Of a stretch of DNA of 28,592 nucleotides, positions 7,202 through 16,227 are shown one piece after another. Source of the stretch: Tethybacter castelli. Its GTDB lineage: Bacteria; Pseudomonadota; Gammaproteobacteria; Tethybacterales; Tethybacteraceae. Within the stretch, counting starts at the first letter, position 1. The number at the start of each line of letters is the position of its first letter. The notes beneath the pieces were generated by a model. The model was not told the DNA's origin. It saw only the letters and a list, made by a program, of their open reading frames with translations, and ran no database searches. Made by a program: the position numbers and the translations under genes. The DNA lies in NCBI GenBank assembly GCA_036679665.1, contig JAZHEJ010000002.1:1-28592 (forward strand), given 5' to 3'.

Positions 7202-8638
7202 TTAACGCGGCAATAACGTAGATCCGGTGAGCGCCAGGTCAATCGCGCGCGCGCACTGACGGCCTTCGCGGATCGCCCACACCACCAACGACTGGCCGCG
7301 TCGCATATCCCCGGCCGCGAACACCTGCGGATGAGAGGTCTGAAAATCATCCAAACTGGCCTTGACGTTTCCGCGTTCGTCCACCGCCAGATTCAGTTCG
7401 CCAAGGGGTCCGTCATTACGTGGCCGCTCATAGCCCATCGCCAGCAACACCATATCGGCCGGAAACTTCAGTTCGTCACCTATCAGTGTCATTCGCATAC
7501 GTCCGCTATCATCTTTTTCCCATTTTGCGCGTCGCGCGTATAACGCGTTCAGCTTGCCGTTTTCGTCTTTGCCAAGTCGGGTCGTGGCGATGCTCCAGTC
7601 GCGCGCGCAACCTTCCGCGTGTGAAGTTGATGAGCGTAGCTTCATCGGCCAATCAGGCCAGGTTAGCATCTTGTCTTCTTCTTCAGGAGGCTGAGGTAGA
7701 AGCTCGAACTGAGTGATCGATTTAGCTTGTTGCCGATTGGAAGTGCCGATACAATCCGAACCGGTATCGCCGCCGCCAATCACGATCACATGTTTGTCTT
7801 TGGCGGTAAGCCCCGGCACACCGGTATCGCCGGCGTTGCGACGATTTTGCAACGGTAAAAAATCCATCGCGTAATAAACACCGTCAACATCGCGGCCGTC
7901 AACGTTAAGGTCGCGCGGATGTTCGCAACCGCCACACAACGCGATCGCGTCATACTTTGCCAACAATTTAGCGGTCTTGAGGTTTTCACCCACGTGTGCG
8001 TCGGTTGTAAAAGTAATACCCTCGTCGCGCATCTGTTCCAAACGCCGATCAATCCATTTTTTCTCCATTTTGAAGTCAGGAATACCATATCTGAGCAGCC
8101 CGCCGATACGGTCATTTTTTTCAAATACGCAAACTTCATGCCCGGCGCGCGCTAGCTGCTGAGCGCAAGCCAAACCTGCCGGCCCGGAACCTACCACTGC
8201 CACGCTTTTGCCGGTTGCGATCGGCGCGGCAATCGGCCGCACCCAACCTTCAGCATAAGCGCGTTCAATTATCGCCAACTCAATCGACTTTATGGTAACC
8301 GGATCGTCGTTAAGATTTAATGTGCACGACGCTTCGCACGGCGCCGGACAAATACGCCCGGTAAATTCAGGAAAATTATTTGTCAACGACAAAACCCGAT
8401 ATGCTTCTTGCCAATCATCCAGATATACCAGATCGTTGAAATCCGGGATCACATTGCTTACCGGACAGCCTTGCAAACAGTACGGGATTCCGCAATCCAT
8501 GCACCGCGCTCCCTGACGCGACAATTCGCTACTAGAGGGAGTAATCGTAAATTCTTGATAGTGTTCTTTGCGCTGTTCAATTGGAGCATACCGATCCGGC
8601 CTACGCTCAATTTCCAAAAAACCGGTTATCTTGCCCAT
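7202..8638 (-). CDS. gltD: Glutamate synthase (NADPH) small subunit GltD
   Basis: GltD is the beta subunit of glutamate synthase. It takes electrons from NADPH through FAD and passes them to GltB. The length (478) is typical. The N-terminal iron-sulfur cysteines are C46, C49, C54 and C58 (CMDCGIPYCLQGC), with a second group C97, C101, C105 (ICPAPCEASC). The FAD-binding motif VVGSGPAGLACA follows near 148-160, then GGLLRYGIPDFKM, and the NADPH-binding VIGGGDTGSDC in the second Rossmann fold. AAGDMRRGQSLVVWAI near the C-terminus is also conserved. The start is 2 bases after the gltB stop, so the pair is tightly coupled, in the order gltB then gltD. Confidence 0.97.
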   Translation of the reverse strand: MGKITGFLEIERRPDRYAPIEQRKEHYQEFTITPSSSELSRQGARCMDCGIPYCLQGCPVSNVIPDFNDLVYLDDWQEAYRVLSLTNNFPEFTGRICPAPCEASCTLNLNDDPVTIKSIELAIIERAYAEGWVRPIAAPIATGKSVAVVGSGPAGLACAQQLARAGHEVCVFEKNDRIGGLLRYGIPDFKMEKKWIDRRLEQMRDEGITFTTDAHVGENLKTAKLLAKYDAIALCGGCEHPRDLNVDGRDVDGVYYAMDFLPLQNRRNAGDTGVPGLTAKDKHVIVIGGGDTGSDCIGTSNRQQAKSITQFELLPQPPEEEDKMLTWPDWPMKLRSSTSHAEGCARDWSIATTRLGKDENGKLNALYARRAKWEKDDSGRMRMTLIGDELKFPADMVLLAMGYERPRNDGPLGELNLAVDERGNVKASLDDFQTSHPQVFAAGDMRRGQSLVVWAIREGRQCARAIDLALTGSTLLPR

Positions 8639-8640
8639 CG

Positions 8641-11600
8641 TTATGCGGCTTTAGCGACTTGCTTGGTTTTGACAACTAGTTCAGTAAGGGCGCGGCGATA
8701 TTCCAACGGCATTATCTTGACAAATTTAGCCAAACTAGTTTGCCAGTTATCAAGCAATTGTTTAGCTTTTGGACTGCCGGTTCGCTGCTGATGAGCGGTT
8801 ATATAGGTATGGAGCAAATCGTAATCGGAACGACCCAAATGCGAAATATCCACGACCGTATCGGTCGGCTTTTCCAGTTCGACCATCGCCAGATTACACA
8901 AGTTGGCAAAAGTTCCATCTTCGTCAAGAACATAGGCTACTCCACCGGACATGCCGGCGGCAAAATTCCTCCCGACCGGACCCAGCACGATAACTGTACC
9001 ACCGGTCATATACTCGCAACCATGGTCGCCTACTCTTTCGACCACCGCTGTCGCTCCTGAATTACGCACCGCGAACCGCTCTCCGACTCCGCCGCGAAAG
9101 TAAGCTTCGCCAGCGACGGCACCATATAAGTTGACGTTGCCGGAAATAATATTATCGCCGTCAACCCGACCCACATCCGCCGGGCGCATGGCGATAATAC
9201 CTCCGGACATACCTTTGCCCGCATAGTCGTTGGCGTCTCCGATCAAGTTCAAGGTTATCCCTTTCGCCAAAAAGCACCCGAAACTTTGACCCACCGACCC
9301 GGTGGCATTGATCGTTAGCGTGTCGTCAGCAAGGCCGGCATTGCCATAAATTTTGGCGATTTCGCTCGACATAATAGTACCCAACGTCCGATTTGAATTG
9401 CGCACCTTGGTCTCAATCACCGTTTTGGCACCGGTTTCAATTGCCGGTAGAGCTTGCTTGATCAGCTGATTATCCAACGCCTTTTCCAGGCCGTGTTCTT
9501 GGGCTTGACAGTGATGACGCGCAAACGTTTTCGGAACATTTAGCTTAGTCAACAACGGGCCAAGATCCAACTTTGCGGCATAACCTTGCGGAGGATCGGC
9601 GCTTAGCAGATCGCTGCGTCCGATCATTTCATCAAAAGTACGCAACCCGAATTTTGCCATCAAAACCCGCACCTCTTCGGCGACAAAGAAAAAATAATTC
9701 ACCACGTGTTCAGGCTTGCCGGCAAATTTTTTGCGCAATCGCGGGTCTTGGGTGGCGATGCCGACCGGACAAGTGTTCAGATGACATTTGCGCATCATAA
9801 TGCACCCTTCAGCGACCAGTGGCGCGGTCGCGAAACCAAACTCGTCAGCTCCTAAAAGCGCGCCGATCACCACATCGCGGCCGGTTTTGATCTGGCCGTC
9901 AACCTGTAACACAACCCGGCCACGCAAGTCATTGAGCACCAAGGTTTGGTGGGTTTCAGACAGGCCTAGTTCCCAAGGCGTGCCCGCATGCTTGATCGAC
10001 GACAAAGGACTAGCCCCGGTACCACCATCATGTCCGGCAATGGTAATGTGGTCGGACTTGGCTTTGGCCACGCCGGCGGCAACCGTACCTACTCCGTAGC
10101 GAGATACCAGCTTGACACTGACCGCACCGTCAGGATTGGCATTTTTCAGATCATGGATCAGTTGAGCGATATCTTCAATCGAATATATGTCGTGGTGAGG
10201 TGGCGGCGAGATCAACCCGACCCCGGGTACCGAATGACGCGTTTTGGCGATAAAACTGTCTACCTTGTGGCCGGGAAGCTGGCCGCCTTCGCCCGGCTTG
10301 GCGCCTTGGGCGATCTTGATCTGCATCATGTCCGAATTAACAAGGTATTCAATGGTCACCCCGAACCGGCCGGACGCAACTTGCTTGATCGCTGAACGTT
10401 TCGAATCGCCGTTGGCAAGCGGAATAAACCGCTTGGGATCCTCGCCTCCCTCACCGGTGTTGGATTTGCCGCCGATTCGATTCATGGCAATCGCCAGCGT
10501 GGTATGCGCTTCAGTTGAAATCGATCCTAGCGACATCGCTCCAGTCGAAAAACGTCGGACGATCTCGCTAGCCGGTTCAACTTCGTCAAGTGGGATCGGA
10601 TGCTTGGCAAATCCAAAACGCAACATTCCCCGCAACGTCATCAGTCGCTTATCCTGACGATTGATCAGTCGCGCGTACTTTTCGTACGTGTCGACGCTGT
10701 TGGTGCGTACCGCATGTTGTAAGTTGGCAACTGTACCCGGCGTCCACATATGTCTTTCACCAGATTCCCGGTACGCGTAGTCACCTCCTTGATCTAACCG
10801 CTGTAGCTGGCCTAATCCAAACGCGCGCGCGTGCATGGTGTGGGCATTTCGGGAAACCTCGTCAATGCCAATTCCCTCAATCTGCGTTATGGCGCGACAA
10901 AAATACTTGTCAATGAAATCCGATCCTAGTCCGACCGCCTCAAACAGCTGGGCTCCGCAAAAAGACTGGATGGTCGAAACTCCCATCTTGGACATTACTT
11001 TGAGCAGCCCCTTACGTACCGCGGCCCGATAATTTGTGACGCGATCCGCGCGCGACTTGTCGCCATTACGTAAGTGAAGCTTTTCCAGCGTCCAGTACGC
11101 CAGATACGGACATATCGCTTCAGCGCCAAAACCGATCAGCACCGCAAAATCGTGTACCTCACGCGCGCTGGCGGTGTCTGCGACTAAGCCGGTTTGAGTA
11201 CGCAATCCCGCGTCAATCAAGTGATGATGCACCGCCGAAATTGCCAGCAACGCCGGAATCGCCACTCGATCCGGCCCTGTGTTCCGATCCGACAGAACCA
11301 AAATCGTCACACCGTTCTCAACCAACTGCTGAGCTTTTTTGCACAACCGTTCAAGCTTCACAGTCATCTCCTGCCATCCTGAGGTAGCCGTATAAGTAAT
11401 ATCAAGCACTTCGCTACCTAAACGATCCGGCACATCGTTGGCGTTGAGTCCCAATATTTGCTGTAATTGCGTAACGGTCAGTACCGGTGATTCAAGCCGT
11501 AACACCTTGTGGGACGGCTCACCGTTAACCAACAACAAGTTGGGACGGCGTCCTAAATAACTGTGAGTGCTCATTACCAGCTCTTCACGGATTGGATCAA

Positions 11601-13188
11601 TCGCAGGGTTGGTTACTTGCGCGAATTCCTGGCGAAAATAGCGACTTAACACGCACGGCTGATCCGACAACACTGAAACCGGCGTGTCATCGCCCATTGA
11701 GCCAACCGGCTCCTGACCAGCGGTTACCATCGGTTCAAGAATGAACTTTAGGTCCTCTAGGGTATAGCCGAATGCCAGTTGCAACTTGAGCTGCTCTTCA
11801 GGAGATGGACGCTGGGGAAACTTGTCAGCCGCTTCAGGCAGATCATTAAAGCCAATTTGATAGTCGCCCACCCATTTGGCAAACGGCTGGATCGTACTTA
11901 ATTCTTGCTTGATTTGCGTGTCGCTGATCAATCGGCCGCGCACTAAGTCGACCAGCAACATACGGCCTGGTTCCAAGCGCCATTTGTGCGCGATTTCATT
12001 TTCCGGGATCTCAAGCACGCCGACTTCCGAAGCCATCACCACCCGGCCGTCTTTGGTTTCAATGTACCGCGCCGGGCGCAGGCCGTTGCGATCGAGCAAC
12101 GCTCCGATCTGGCGTCCGTCGGTAAACGCCACCAATGCTGGGCCGTCCCATGGCTCCATCATGATCGCGTGATGCTCGTAAAAAGCCTTGCGCTCGAGAT
12201 CCATGTCGGGATTTCCTTGCCAGGCTTCGGGAATCAACATCGCGGCTGCCTGAGCCGGTGAATAGCCGCTGACCATCAGCAACTCCATGCAATTATCTAG
12301 TGAGCCGGTATCGGACAGCCCTTCCGCGATTAGCGGATAAATCGACTTGAGATCATCTCCCCATCTTTCGTTAACCAAACTTTGTTGCCGGGATATCATG
12401 TTGTTGACGTTACCGCGAGCGGTATTGATCTCACCGTTGTGCGCCAACACGCGATACGGATGAGCCAGTTTCCAAGACGGAAAAGTGTTGGTGGAAAAAC
12501 GTTGATGCGCCAATGCCAACGCGCTAGTGGTACGTTTATCGGACAAGTCCGCGTAATAAGGTTCTAGTTGATGCGCCAAAAACATTCCCTTATAAACCAA
12601 AGTGCGGCACGACATCGACGGAATATAGTAGCCGGCTGGATCGCTATCTATTTCGCCCATACGCTTAAGTGCCTGGCTTACCAATCGCCGAACGAGATAG
12701 AACTTCAACTCAAGCAAATCAACATCCATTTCGGTGCTAGGTACGATAAACACTTGCTCTATAACCGGCTCGAACGAGCGCACATAATCATTGAGAATCG
12801 AGCTGTTTGTTGGTACATCACGCCAACCCAATACGCTCAAATTAGCTTCGGCAAGCTTATCCGTGAGCAACCGCTTCACACGGACACGCCGCTCATCCTC
12901 TTGCGGTAAAAAGCACATCCCGACTCCGTAGTTGCCAAGAGCCGGCAAATCAAAATCAACTTCAGAGCGCAACAACGCGTCAGGTATCTGAATCAATATT
13001 CCCGCCCCGTCGCCGGTGGTCGGATTTGCGCCTGATGCACCTCGATGAACCAGATTATTGAGAATTTCGATGCCGTCGGTGACAATCGAATGACTCGGGC
13101 GATTACTTACGTCACAAACAAAACCGATACCGCACGCGTCGTGTTCAAACTCCGGTCGATAAAGTCCAGTTTTTTGTTGCGGTGTCAT
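8641..13188 (-). CDS. gltB: Glutamate synthase large subunit GltB
   Basis: GltB makes two glutamates from glutamine and 2-oxoglutarate. ATG 13188 gives 1515 residues, the normal size. The frame runs 22 codons further to a TTG at 13254, but the extra residues lack family character. The N-terminal class II glutamine amidotransferase begins at Cys19 (HDACGIGF), implying removal of an 18-residue propeptide. Next come the central and FMN-binding synthase domains (RRFSTGAMSLGSIS, GEGGEDPKRF, GGTGASPLSSIKHAG). The 3Fe-4S ligands are C1129-x5-C1135-x4-C1140 (GCIMMRKCHLNTC). The C-terminal GXGXG beta-helix domain closes the protein (GKGMSGGIIAMRP, GMSGGVAYVLDEDG). All catalytic parts appear intact over one unbroken frame. 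Confidence 0.97.
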   Translation of the reverse strand: MTPQQKTGLYRPEFEHDACGIGFVCDVSNRPSHSIVTDGIEILNNLVHRGASGANPTTGDGAGILIQIPDALLRSEVDFDLPALGNYGVGMCFLPQEDERRVRVKRLLTDKLAEANLSVLGWRDVPTNSSILNDYVRSFEPVIEQVFIVPSTEMDVDLLELKFYLVRRLVSQALKRMGEIDSDPAGYYIPSMSCRTLVYKGMFLAHQLEPYYADLSDKRTTSALALAHQRFSTNTFPSWKLAHPYRVLAHNGEINTARGNVNNMISRQQSLVNERWGDDLKSIYPLIAEGLSDTGSLDNCMELLMVSGYSPAQAAAMLIPEAWQGNPDMDLERKAFYEHHAIMMEPWDGPALVAFTDGRQIGALLDRNGLRPARYIETKDGRVVMASEVGVLEIPENEIAHKWRLEPGRMLLVDLVRGRLISDTQIKQELSTIQPFAKWVGDYQIGFNDLPEAADKFPQRPSPEEQLKLQLAFGYTLEDLKFILEPMVTAGQEPVGSMGDDTPVSVLSDQPCVLSRYFRQEFAQVTNPAIDPIREELVMSTHSYLGRRPNLLLVNGEPSHKVLRLESPVLTVTQLQQILGLNANDVPDRLGSEVLDITYTATSGWQEMTVKLERLCKKAQQLVENGVTILVLSDRNTGPDRVAIPALLAISAVHHHLIDAGLRTQTGLVADTASAREVHDFAVLIGFGAEAICPYLAYWTLEKLHLRNGDKSRADRVTNYRAAVRKGLLKVMSKMGVSTIQSFCGAQLFEAVGLGSDFIDKYFCRAITQIEGIGIDEVSRNAHTMHARAFGLGQLQRLDQGGDYAYRESGERHMWTPGTVANLQHAVRTNSVDTYEKYARLINRQDKRLMTLRGMLRFGFAKHPIPLDEVEPASEIVRRFSTGAMSLGSISTEAHTTLAIAMNRIGGKSNTGEGGEDPKRFIPLANGDSKRSAIKQVASGRFGVTIEYLVNSDMMQIKIAQGAKPGEGGQLPGHKVDSFIAKTRHSVPGVGLISPPPHHDIYSIEDIAQLIHDLKNANPDGAVSVKLVSRYGVGTVAAGVAKAKSDHITIAGHDGGTGASPLSSIKHAGTPWELGLSETHQTLVLNDLRGRVVLQVDGQIKTGRDVVIGALLGADEFGFATAPLVAEGCIMMRKCHLNTCPVGIATQDPRLRKKFAGKPEHVVNYFFFVAEEVRVLMAKFGLRTFDEMIGRSDLLSADPPQGYAAKLDLGPLLTKLNVPKTFARHHCQAQEHGLEKALDNQLIKQALPAIETGAKTVIETKVRNSNRTLGTIMSSEIAKIYGNAGLADDTLTINATGSVGQSFGCFLAKGITLNLIGDANDYAGKGMSGGIIAMRPADVGRVDGDNIISGNVNLYGAVAGEAYFRGGVGERFAVRNSGATAVVERVGDHGCEYMTGGTVIVLGPVGRNFAAGMSGGVAYVLDEDGTFANLCNLAMVELEKPTDTVVDISHLGRSDYDLLHTYITAHQQRTGSPKAKQLLDNWQTSLAKFVKIMPLEYRRALTELVVKTKQVAKAA

Positions 13189-13458
13189 GAGTCTATTAAT
13201 TTTACTTCTTGAATAAAAAAAATTGCCGCGTCGATTGTGATTCCAACCACACAAAATTGGCTCGGTATAAATAATTTAATTTAAATTTTAAACATGTATG
13301 TGGTCGTATGCATAATGATAACGATTAACGACTGAATTGATCAAAATATACTATTAAATATATACTATAGTAATGGATATATAATGGTTTGTTGGATTAA
13401 TCATAAAAAATATTTAGTATTTACAAGCTTTTATATGAAATAATATAAATAATATTTT

Positions 13459-13522
13459 CTATTGGGCATAAATATTATTTATATTAGGTGTAAATATTAT
13501 TTCTATCGGATATAATGATTAC
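13459..13522 (+). repeat. 22-bp tandem direct repeats upstream of the ATPase gene
   Basis: Two similar units, 13459-13480 and 13481-13502, share the core TAAATATTATTT with a preceding TATT-GG/TATTAGG. A third degenerate unit starting at 13503 (CTATCGGATATAATGA) contains the -10 box. The 22-bp period is about two helical turns, so the copies face one side of the DNA. They could be an operator or a slippage product of AT-rich DNA. Confidence 0.6.
13511..13516 (+). promoter_or_regulatory. Consensus -10 box predicting a leaderless transcript
   Basis: A perfect TATAAT ends 6 bases before the GTG start codon at 13523, so transcription would be expected to begin at or next to the start codon. No Shine-Dalgarno sequence precedes the GTG. 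The -35 region is not recognisable, and the box may be used with an activator bound to the repeats. Confidence 0.5.
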
Positions 13523-14827
13523 GTGCAAACTGATTTTGAATTCACCAAACTAATTCCTCGCTTTTCTAAGCGATTGATCAGTCAATACCTAAAAGAATAT
13601 CCAGTGGTAATGCTGGAAGGGCCTCGTCAATCAGGCAAAACAACGTTGGTAAAGCAATTTGTCGATTTAGTCGGCAACTATTATTCATTTGATCAAAAAA
13701 CAGTGTTTGATGCATTTAACCAAGACCCGAACGATTTTGTTAGTAAATTAGGTCCTCATGCTATTTTGGACGAAGTACAAGAATGTCCGCGAATTATGAA
13801 TTCCGTGAAATTTGAAGTTGATCAAAACCAAGGAATGGGACGCTTTATATTAACCGGTTCTTCTTCGATCCGAGCTATAAAAAAAGTTACAGATACGCTT
13901 GCAGGTAGAGTATGCCTGCTTACTTTGCTTCCATTATCTCAAGCAGAAATCAATTATTCTGATCCTGATTTTTTTGTCGATTTTTTGTTCGGTGACCAAT
14001 CAGTAGGCCCTATTGTTGATCGTACCCATACAGATTTGATTCCAGCAATCGTTAGAGGTGGATTTCCAAATTTGCTGGCAAGAAAAACTTCGAAACAACG
14101 TTCCGGCTGGTTAAGCAACTATAGCAACACGGTCGAGTTGCGCGACATCCCGGTTATTCGCGACATTAGGGTAAATGTCAGATTACGAGACGTTCTCAGC
14201 ACTTTGGCTGGGGGCGCGACATCCCGGCTCAATATTGAAATCATTCGTAAGGAATTGGGTATCAATCATGCTACGGCAGACAAGTTGATCGGTGTATTGG
14301 CCGACTTGAACTTGATTGAGCTACTAGGGAACTATCAGACTGCCATTGGTCAATATTCAGTAAGAAAACAACGAAAACTCATGTTTAAGGATTCAGGCCT
14401 GCTTGCCACGCTTCTGAAAATTTCCGAACAGTCAATTGCCAAGCAACCTTTACGATCAAAATATTATGGCGTGTTGATGGAAACTTTTGTGTATAGTGAA
14501 ATCGCTAAACTATGCCATGCCCGCGACAATCATTATGAATTCGGCTATTGGTCAACGACTAAAAATGAGGTGGATTTGGTGATTGAATATGACGGTCAAA
14601 TCGTCGGCATTGAAGTCGAAAGTGCTGAGGCAAATGACTGGAACTCTTTTATGAAACTTGACTTCAGCAGTCTCAGAGAACTGGCTGATCAAGCAAACAC
14701 CATGCATCGAGGCATAATTATCCACCCCGGACAACATCACCGCCGTTTCAATTACAAGAGCCCGCATGGTGTGGTACCGATGCACGCGATCCCGATATCT
14801 TGGTTGTGGGCGCAGCCCGCACCGTAA
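13523..14827 (+). CDS. AAA_14 / DUF4143 family ATPase
   Basis: A 434-residue ATPase of the AAA_14-DUF4143 type, common and mostly uncharacterised in bacteria. The Walker A motif is GPRQSGKTT (33-41), Walker B is AILDEVQ (80-86) and the sensor strand is FILTGSSS (108-115). A winged-helix-like middle part (SRLNIEIIRKELGINHATADKLIGVL) precedes a C-terminal region resembling a PD-(D/E)xK nuclease fold (KNEVDLVI then IVGIEVES). In relatives the last motif usually reads EVK; here the Lys is Glu (IEVES), so nuclease activity is doubtful. The GTG start follows a TATAAT box directly. The gene is AT-richer than its flanks and faces a broken fic gene, suggesting an acquired segment. Its role is unknown. 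Confidence 0.85.
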   Translation: MQTDFEFTKLIPRFSKRLISQYLKEYPVVMLEGPRQSGKTTLVKQFVDLVGNYYSFDQKTVFDAFNQDPNDFVSKLGPHAILDEVQECPRIMNSVKFEVDQNQGMGRFILTGSSSIRAIKKVTDTLAGRVCLLTLLPLSQAEINYSDPDFFVDFLFGDQSVGPIVDRTHTDLIPAIVRGGFPNLLARKTSKQRSGWLSNYSNTVELRDIPVIRDIRVNVRLRDVLSTLAGGATSRLNIEIIRKELGINHATADKLIGVLADLNLIELLGNYQTAIGQYSVRKQRKLMFKDSGLLATLLKISEQSIAKQPLRSKYYGVLMETFVYSEIAKLCHARDNHYEFGYWSTTKNEVDLVIEYDGQIVGIEVESAEANDWNSFMKLDFSSLRELADQANTMHRGIIIHPGQHHRRFNYKSPHGVVPMHAIPISWLWAQPAP

Positions 14828-14848
14828 ACCAGCTTTGCTTTAGCTGGT
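14828..14848 (+). terminator. Hairpin just after the ATPase stop codon
   Basis: ACCAGCT (14828-14834) pairs with AGCTGGT (14842-14848) across a 7-base loop, starting 1 base after the stop. No T run follows, so it could be a weak or Rho-assisted terminator, or an mRNA 3' end stabiliser. Confidence 0.4.
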
Positions 14849-14894
14849 GTACAAAATAATCAGGCAGATGAATACCTAAAAATTTCACGCTCGC

Positions 14895-14921
14895 ATAGCG
14901 CTTGATCAAGCGAAACGCTAT
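14895..14921. repeat. Perfect 14-bp palindrome within a larger hairpin
   Basis: CGCTTGATCAAGCG (14899-14912) is a perfect palindrome. ATAGCG (14895-14900) can alternatively pair with CGCTAT (14916-14921). It lies between the convergent ATPase gene and fic remnant, so it could be a protein-binding site or a transcript end structure. Confidence 0.5.
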
Positions 14922-15048
14922 AAGGTTCGCAACATTAAGCTAAATGGTATGCGGTTGCTTTGTTGAAAATATACATCAAGCCTGCAACGGTTGATGTGCT
15001 AGTGACAGTTACTCAAACGATAAGGTAATGATGCCCGTAGCGATACAC

Positions 15049-15949
15049 CTATCTATAAAGTCGGTTCGATCCCGATATTTGAATAAATAAATTTACTAAG
15101 TCTCGATTGATGTAGTAATTATTGCGTCCTTTTTTGACTTCTTCAACAAAACCATGGGTCGCCAATTTCTTAAGGTATTTAGTTGCGGTAAGACGAGTGA
15201 TATTAAGATCAGCCTCAACATAATCAATGCGCGTATACGGATGGCGAAACAGGTTGTTTAGTAACTCATGAGAATAAATTTTGGGCAATTCTGATTTCAT
15301 CCGCTTTTTGTACCTAGCCATTAATTGATCGATATTGTTTACTATATCCAAGGTCACGTTCGATGTTTGCGTGATCGCATCCAACCAATAGAACACCCAT
15401 TTTTCCCATTCGTATTGCTTGCGAACACTTTGCAGCAACTCATAGTACCTGGGTTTTGTCTTAGTAACCGCCCTGCTAAGATACAAGATCGGGTTGTCTC
15501 ATTACGCAGCACAGTACCCGGTGTGGTTCGAAAACCACCGGTATGCTGTTTTAATTTCCTAAACATCCCGATCAACACATTGTTTGAAATGATTCCGTCA
15601 TTTTTTCAATTCTTCAAACCCGTGCAACAAGGCTTCGCGGTATCTGCTTACTTCCTTTGCCTCAGGTGATCCATCTTAGTCTGTTGATAGCATCGCCTGA
15701 TATAACTCATCGTGTGTTGTGACAATGTTTTCGATTTCCGAACTAGCTTTCGCCTCTTGTAGCACAAGCGTATCTATTAAAATTTTTTGGTTAGGGATTA
15801 CACTAGCTCTACCATTTAGATTTACCAGTGCTCTAGTGGCTTTATTTACTGCCAGCAAAATGCTTGGCGTATGCAGATCAATTACGGGAGGAAAAATTGA
15901 TAAATCGTTGTATTGTGTGTTAATAAGTCTCTTCTCTCCGATTGCTCAT
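15049..15949 (-). pseudogene. Broken Fic (AMPylation-type) protein gene
   Basis: Fic proteins transfer AMP to target proteins through an HPFxDGNGR loop. Read leftward, the pieces are: Fic_N with LINTxYNDLSIFPPVIDL, SVIPNQKILIDTLVLQEA and the inhibitory-helix motif SSEIEN; an in-frame TAA (15678-15676) right before DGSPEAKEVSRYREAL; a run of six A (15601-15606) ending in TGA where one A fewer would restore the frame into NDGIISNNVLIG; then RTTPGTVLRN; then a jump to DNPILYLSRAV. The catalytic HPFxDGNGR segment, normally about 80-90 residues between the last two pieces, is missing. The C-terminal 145 codons (winged-helix part, LPKIYSHELL to KGRNNYYIN) remain open. The ATG at 15949 is out of frame with YNDL, perhaps another lesion. 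Several independent defects make this a pseudogene. Confidence 0.88.
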
Positions 15950-15982
15950 TATAATTTATTTTAACGAAATCTGTGTATATTT

Positions 15983-16114
15983 ATCGAATAATCTGTGCAT
16001 ATGACCTTCGACATGTATTAACCGTTTACATATAATCGCGCTCATGTATAAAAAATCGAATAATCTGTGCATATGACCTTCGACATGTATTAACCGTTTA
16101 CATATAATCGCGCT
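15983..16114. repeat. 60-bp perfect direct repeat, 72-bp period, abutting a gap
   Basis: 15983-16042 and 16055-16114 are identical over 60 bases and separated by 12 bases. Partial forms of the motif CGAATAATCTGTGCATAT occur at about 15965-15980 (CGAAATCTGTGTATAT) and after the gap at about 16138-16155 (CGAATTATGTGTATAT). The second full copy ends exactly at the Ns, so the true array may be longer and collapsed. Confidence 0.85.
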
Positions 16115-16124
16115 NNNNNNNNNN
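16115..16124. other. Assembly gap (10 N)
   Basis: Ten Ns of probably arbitrary length placed at the edge of a 60-bp direct repeat. Confidence 0.98.
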
Positions 16125-16227
16125 ATATATAAATAATCGAATTATGTGTATATCTAATCAGCTATGAACTTGGGCAAGCTCACCACTTGGCTGTCAGGTA
16201 TGTGATTAACTTAGAGAGTTTGATATG

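Larger units (their letters stand above)
13189..13522. other. AT-rich divergent intergenic region between gltB and the ATPase gene
   Basis: A 334-base region between two divergent genes. It is strongly AT-rich, especially from 13262 on, and holds short near-palindromic runs such as ATATACTATTAAATATATAC (about 13346-13365). Its right end carries the 22-bp repeats and the TATAAT box described separately. No gene seen. Confidence 0.6.
15950..16227. other. AT-rich repeat-bearing spacer containing an assembly gap
   Basis: No gene seen. It carries a 60-bp direct repeat on the left of the gap and a related motif on the right. It also marks the boundary between the low-GC ATPase/fic island and the oxidoreductase operon. 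Confidence 0.6.

Noticed and set aside
13189..13254. 22-codon N-terminal extension of GltB from TTG
   Set aside because: The extension has no family similarity and the ATG at 13188 leaves the usual short propeptide before the catalytic Cys.
13459..13510. CRISPR-like array
   Set aside because: The units are contiguous 22-bp repeats without spacers and no cas genes are nearby.
16025..16042. Promoter from TTTACA and TATAAT within the 60-bp repeat
   Set aside because: The two hexamers are adjacent with no spacer, so they cannot form a sigma-70 promoter together.
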